Notes under the pieces: generated by a model | Told to the model about the DNA's origin: nothing | What the model saw: only the letters and a program-made list of their open reading frames with translations | Database searches by the model: none | NCBI GenBank assembly: GCA_037074615.1 | Contig: CM073537.1 | Location: 14,899,989-14,963,988 of the forward strand | Reading direction: 5' to 3' | Length of the DNA: 64,000 nt | From: Leucaena leucocephala | Lineage: Eukaryota > Streptophyta > Magnoliopsida > Fabales > Fabaceae | In this document: positions 58,501-64,000 of the stretch, piece by piece | Numbering within the stretch: the first letter of the stretch is position 1 | Layout: each line of letters starts with the position of its first letter | Made by a program: the position numbers and the translations under genes

Positions 58501-60943
58501 GATTGATTCAGAGAGCAGCAGACTAAAGTTCTGGTTGCAAAGGGATTTTAATTTTTTGTTCAAGGGTATTTTAGTATTTTCATATTATAAATGCATATTT
58601 CGATTAAAAATTATATCCCTACTATACATATTTTAAAACCCCACTTGTCCTTCATTTCTTCTTCTACTCCCACTTCCTTTTCTGACAATTCCAACATAAT
58701 CATTGTTAGAAAATTACATTTAGTACACAACTTCCCCAGTTATTCAGATGCCGTCTTGTACACAAAAATCCTTTCTTTTAGAATATTTTGAATCTTCTAG
58801 ATAGATTTCAACATCTGGAACACGTAGAATGGAATATGGATATTTTTCCAACTAATCATGATAGTTTGATTGTTTAGATTTTATTTAGTTTTTCCTTAAT
58901 ATTATGATTTTCTTCTACAGGGTGTAAGCTATTTAATTAATTTAATTTAATTATAAAAGTTAATAAAATTAATTAATATAATATATTTTTTTTAAAATAT
59001 CCTAATCATCTTCTTTAACTACCTCCCTCTCTTACTTAATTATTGTTAAGGGAGTATCAATTTAAAAAAAAAATTGATCAACATAGGAATTAAATTTTAT
59101 ATTGAAAACTAAGATCAACTTCTTAATTAGATATTATATTAAGGATCAGAGAAGTATTATTTTAGACTCTGGTGGGGATTGGGCTATTTCCTCTAATATA
59201 AGATATAATTAGAAAATTAATTTTAATCCTAAATATAAGACTTATTTCTCATATTTATCCTATTTTTTTCAAATTACCTTTACGAATACTCTCTGAACAA
59301 TAACCAAATAAGAGGATAAGGGAATGAGTTAAAGAAAATTATTATAGTATTTTAAAAAAATATTATATTAACTAATTTTTTTAATTTAATTAAATTAGTT
59401 AAATAATTTAAAAGAGTATATTATATATATATTAGGTTAAACAGCCTAATCCATTTGATCTGTATATTAGCTTGCTATATTTTTCTGAATACAAATGGAA
59501 AGGAATTAGTCTTTAGAGGAATCAATAAGGTCAATAGTCAAGGCATTGTGCCCATGATTCAAATCAGAACAAAGCAAATGTTTTTGACCTTCGCGAGGTT
59601 CAATTATAATAATTACGGCATTACGTCAATGAAATGATCAAATTTGACTATCCAATTCCGCATCATAAGTTGTTTGATCTCATTGACCGTATTAAAGATG
59701 CATATAGTTACAATGTTCATCACCAAGTAATGAGTACTAAATCTAGACCATACAAATCTAATCTAAACAGTTCATATTTAATTTTTCTTAAGATAAAGTG
59801 ATTCCTATAATGGGTTTTATAATGTTGTGAGCAGCCTCCATAGAATCCGTGCACATTTTCGCTTTTTTCTTGAACCCCCAATTTCAACAAAGTTGTAAGT
59901 CCTCATAAGTGCCCATGAGAAGCCTTGAAAGATTACTTGAGAGAGGAGTCTTATAAAGGATTGGGCTCTCTAATTTCAATATTCCCTTATAAGGCTACTT
60001 TATTAAGGTAACTCTTCTAATATAGGACTCAAGAATATAGACTTTTTATTCAACTGGCGAAAGAATAAAATATACAATTATTTGAAGTGTGTTCGATCTT
60101 TAAAAAATATTATTTTATTATAGTTTCAGTCGCGGCGTTTAGGAAGATATCTTAATTCCTAAATGTCTCTGCTTACTCCTGAGGATAATAGACAGTTCGC
60201 CTTATCCGATATTAGTATTGCTTAGGAAAAAAAAGACTTCACTCTATCTTTAAATCGTGGGTGAGTCCAACCCTTTTCTAAAAATTTTTGTATAAAAAAT
60301 AAAAACACAACATCTAGTGTCACCCGCTCAAGATCTAGCAGCATCCTAGTACATTTTGCTCTTCAGATTTAAGCGATCAAGTTTCCCTTTTAAGTTTTGA
60401 AGTCTTATGTCCCTGCTTATAGTTTAACTCGTTTAACTCATGGAAATATGGATCTTTTGCATCTTCATTCATTAAGCATCCCCGTATAAAGCAGAGATAG
60501 CTCAAACAACTGTTTGTCCTACCCGCAAGGAACCCCATATATTCGTATAGAATCTGAGATAAAATTCACTATTTATAACTTATAAATATTATATTATATA
60601 CTCTTCGAGTTTTTAATTTAATATAAAATATGATCAGGACTTAATTTTATTGTAAGACCTATTGTAGATATTTATTATTATTTTCTCAAACTATCTCAAT
60701 AATAGTTAAATATAATAATATTTAATAATACATGTATCTTATGAAGGGTCATGCTTACTGCAATAGATAAATTCATTAATGCTACACATAGAGAAATTAT
60801 AGTATTTTTATTTTTTAATAGAATAATGTTTTAACATTTTCTAGGTTATGGTAAATAGCCATTTCATGAGTAAAAAGGACTAAGATATGATCTTCAATAT
60901 CGAGGCTTCATTCAAGCTTAGGGATGACCACCAAATACGTCAT
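58501..60943. other. Intergenic DNA with two Stowaway-like MITEs
   Basis: One lies at about 58930-59160 (reverse orientation, ending tattaaggatcagagaagtatta) and one at about 59185-59425 (cctctaatataagatataatt start). The frames at 58591-58791 and 59455-59637 are short and I do not recognise them. From 59640 to 60940 I see nothing I can name. Confidence 0.4.
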
Positions 60944-61398
60944 TGGAAATAGAAATAGGTGAGGCTAACAGGCATGAGCCTGTAACATGAATTTAAAGCT
61001 GAGCCTCGGCTTGAGCTTGCATATAGAAGGTTTTTTAGGCTTAAATTTAAAAGCTTTTTAAAAGCATACTTTTAAAGGCCTGCTTATATTAGACTTAGTA
61101 TGTGGTAAATAGGTTTTACGCTTATTAAAACCTACACAGATCTAAATTTTTAATACACTTAAAAGCCTACTTATTTTAAAATTATTTTGTTAATATATAT
61201 TATATTTTATATATGTTAATAAAATAAATTTAAAAAACCTGCAGGCCGAGCTTTAAATTAAAAGGCCTAGCCTGTTTACTTTAAAAAGCTGTAAATATGT
61301 TTGAAGCCTTTTGTTATATAGGTCAAGCCATACTAGACTCTAGTTAGTCACTGTAAGCCCCTGTTAGGGATCTAACCTATTTCTATCCTAACTGAGAT
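60944..61398. repeat. Foldback element with about 35-base inverted ends
   Basis: The left end, with gaaataggtgaggctaacagg, pairs with the complement of the right end, with ctgttagggatctaacctat. The interior is rich in aggcct-type words (ggcctgctta, aaaggcctag). The length of about 455 bases and lack of coding fit a non-autonomous DNA transposon; hAT is likely but not proven. Confidence 0.5.
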
Positions 61399-62381
61399 AT
61401 GGGAGAGAAAGGGGTCCGCGCAGTTGTAAAATATGAGGACTACTTGACTATTGTTCAGTTTGTGTTTAAGATTGATTTATGAAGAGATGTTATTTCCCCT
61501 CTCATACATAGGACAAATTCTAAAAAATGTTTTCAATATTAAAATATTTGATAATTTTAAAGAATATTAAATATTTTTTATATATGCCTATATTTAACAA
61601 TGATAATATTAGAAATTATTTAAATTTTATAACAAATTTAATACTTTTAATTACTTTTATTGGTATGTATAAATTCGTTAAAAATAAATTACTCCCTCCA
61701 ATCTCTATTATAAAACATCTATAACCACCTTAATAAAATTAAAGAGATGTGGTTAAATCGTTAAGTTTGTCTAAAAATAAAGTAAATTTCAAATTTTACT
61801 CTTAGATGGAAAATTTTCACATATGTATTACATTTTCTCTCATAATTAATAACTTTAAATAAGGGTGATAATAAAAAAATCTTAATTAATACCCCCATCG
61901 ACCTATAATAAGAACTATTTATCTGAAGATGTCTTGTAAAGAAAATCGAAAAGGGGTATGTTTAGCACCATAGGGAGTTTTGGACAACTTGCAAGTAGTC
62001 CCACAGATTCTGACTTATCAAACACCAAACTGAAGTTTATAAGGGAAAACTGCATGCGGGAAGATGCAATAAACGTATTGGTTATTTTTATTTTTTGGGG
62101 GCATAAATGCTGTGAGTTTAAGATCCAATAACTTTTATCAACTAATAAAACATTTTTGAAGTCAATCTATTTGTTTATATATCATAAATACTATATAGAA
62201 AATTCATAAACGATACTATATCAGCTAGAAAACAAACCTTTTTAAATTCAAATTTAAATATAACATTTAGTACATTTTGTAAATTTATATGATACATAAA
62301 TATGGAGCATGTTTGGGAGTTGGGATAAGATACAGTGACACAGAATCTGAAACAGTCTCGTTTCTGAGTGATCAGAATTAA
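61399..62381. other. AT-rich DNA downstream of gene F
   Basis: A MITE-like start (tactccctccaatctctattataaaaca) lies near 61690. The frame at 61527-61724 is AT-rich and without resemblance. No gene was seen. Confidence 0.35.
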
Positions 62382-64000
62382 TTAAGAATGAGCTACTCTA
62401 ACGGTCTCAAGAGGTACCTTACCTTCCTGGTAGCACTGAAAATAGAGAACACCATAATTCTTGACATTTCTGTACATCCTCGGTCTTGTCTCATCAATAA
62501 GTGCTTCCGCAGGTCCTACTTCTTCCTCCGGATCTGGCTCGTTAAAGATGGCCACTGACATCCTTAGCTTCTCTTTGTTTGTCAAAACCCTGTGCATTGA
62601 GCTCCTGAAAATTCCATTGCTCATTATCTGCAACATATACAATAGGAGTAAGCATCCAATAAGGCATGATGGATTCTTTATAGAAATAATCAATTAATCA
62701 ACTTGCCCATATGCTTTAATTCGTTTAGAAAAATAGTCAATCAAGAATGAGATATAAAAGAAGATATGGCATTAAAACCCAGCCCACATCTATTGGTCAG
62801 AATAATGAACCAGTTCCCTGATTGGTCCAGTCAAAAATTTTGGGCGGATTAACGGGTTGAATTTTATATGTTTTTCTTCCCCTTATTGAGCCAGAAATAA
62901 TATCGCTTTGAGTTGAAAAGAAAAAATAGAATTCCATCAGATTTGTGCTTTTGAGAGATTGCATTTGGTTTATACATTCCATTCACTTGCATATTAATAC
63001 ATTTTTTTTTATTTAAATATTACTTTTTTAAAGGTTATATATGAATTTTTTGTATATTTTAATTAAATTATACTCATCCGGTTTTTAATATAAGACCTAA
63101 TTGGGGAGTTAATCTTGATCTTAAATATAAGATTTATTTCCCATATTTATCTATTTTTTTTCAAATTACCCTTATAGATACTCCCTCAACAATAATCAAG
63201 TGAGAAGGAGAGAAAGGGAATTAAGGAAAATTGTTAGGGTGTTTTAAAAAGACTATGTCATATTAACTAGCTTCCTCAATCTAATTAAATTAGTTAAATA
63301 TGTCTTATGTTAAGAACCAAAGGAGTATTATTTTAATCGGGATTGGGTTGACCACAATTCAACTATAGTTAGACCACTGACCCTTAAATTATTGTCTTAA
63401 TCAGTTCCACACTCAGTCCGATCTCTAATACTTTTAAAAATAATGTATTATTCATGTGTGTATCAACTAATAAGGGTTTCATTTTCCTTCTTTTTCGCTG
63501 TCATCTTAATACTCTTTCAAGGAGCCCTTGAGAAAGAAGAATTGGTAAACATGCTACTCATAACTTATAAGGCCAGATTTAAATCCTGTTATGAGGACCT
63601 TATAAATGGATAATCTATAAGCAATCTTATGATTTAAGGCCTACCCTAATTCAAAGATCCAACTCCCATTAAAAAGTGCAGTGAGTTATAAAAAAGAACA
63701 GGATGTACGTTACCTGCATTTGATCCCCAAGATTGACAACAAGAGCGTCAGGAATTGTGGGGACATTGATCCAAGTGTCATCGACCAGAACTTGAAGGCC
63801 TTCCACTTGTGTGTCTTGCAAGAGAACTGTGATTCCTGATTTATCAGTGTGAGTCTTCACGCCAAGAACCATGTCAGGTCTGCTACATCGAGGATAGAAG
63901 TTAAACCTAGCATGGATCATCGCATTGTCCCCAAACTGCTTCAAGAAGCTGTTCTCTTCCACGTTCAATGCCCTTCCCATACTTCTCAACAGTTGATCCA
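62382..64000 (-). CDS. 2-oxoglutarate/Fe(II)-dependent dioxygenase F, partial (SRG1-like)
   Basis: The two 3' exons are visible: 63714 to beyond 64000 (cut by the window edge) and 62382-62627, with a GT-AG intron of 1086 bases. The penultimate exon carries FNFYPRC and the iron pair in KTHTDKS, and ends LGDQMQ at the conserved intron-3 position. The last exon has the third ligand in SSMHRVL and an RMS (RxS) site for 2-oxoglutarate, whereas the array copies have RLT. The C-terminus VPLETVRVAHS is slightly longer than in A, B and E. It belongs to the same enzyme class, but is a clearly different lineage and not a recent duplicate. Exons 1 and 2 lie outside the window. The intron holds a Stowaway-like MITE. 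Confidence 0.9.
63071..63328. repeat. Stowaway-like MITE in the last intron of gene F
   Basis: It begins tactcatccggtttttaata and ends ttaagaaccaaaggagta. The ends are imperfect inverted repeats with TA at both borders. The length is about 258 bases. It is the best-preserved member of the family in the window. Confidence 0.65.

Noticed and set aside
59455..59637. Sixty-codon frame with a GTG/ATG start
   Set aside because: It is short and isolated, with no motif I could tie to a known family.

Overview
This is AT-rich plant nuclear DNA, almost certainly from a flowering dicot. It has intron-containing plant 2-oxoglutarate/Fe(II)-dependent dioxygenase (2OGD) genes, plant-type Ty1/copia and probable Ty3/gypsy LTR elements, hAT and CACTA transposons, Stowaway-like MITEs, and a broken piece of an endogenous pararetrovirus (Caulimoviridae). 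I cannot name the species. No rRNA or tRNA gene and no CRISPR array was seen.

The backbone is a tandem array of SRG1/codeine-O-demethylase-like 2OGD genes. Three copies look intact: A (4180-5628, + strand), B (22190-24602, -) and E (54620-58162, -). A fourth, F (62382-64000, -), belongs to a more distant lineage and runs off the right edge. Copy C (27845-33070, -) is a pseudogene with at least four lesions and a 3.9-kb first intron. Single-exon relics lie at 129-208 (H), 18506-18743 (G) and 39786-39849 (D). Several pieces of the conserved 3' flank and one of the 5' flank survive without any gene (about 7600-8430, 41510-41640, 42350-42460, 43440-44972). The array was therefore once longer and has been broken up by deletions and insertions. 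Gene A is the only intact copy on the + strand, and it has precisely lost intron 2.

Layout: 1-2492, probable gypsy LTR pieces around relic H; 2493-4179, gene A upstream region with a foldback MITE; 4180-5628, gene A; 5629-8681, downstream relics and MITEs; 8687-17938, an old, decayed copia element (TSD atatt) with a solo LTR nested in it (10978-14024); 18506-20770, relic G and short repeats; 20771-21446, a GC-rich hAT-like element; 22190-24717, gene B; 27845-33070, pseudogene C with a CACTA element in intron 1; 33174-37663, unassigned repeats and microsatellites; 37664-41640, an LTR and relic D; 42350-44972, gene-less 3' flanks interrupted by a hAT element; 44973-54165, a nest consisting of a truncated LTR, a pararetrovirus reverse-transcriptase fragment, a copia element (46238-53853, TSD attaa) inside that fragment, and a 2-kb LTR unit (50475-52468, TSD ttggt) inside the copia element; 54620-58162, gene E; 58163-62381, MITEs and unassigned DNA; 62382-64000, gene F.

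The intact genes should encode soluble oxygenases of specialised metabolism that use Fe(II), O2 and 2-oxoglutarate. Their substrates cannot be read from the sequence. Coordinates were worked out by hand, so boundaries of decayed repeats are approximate.
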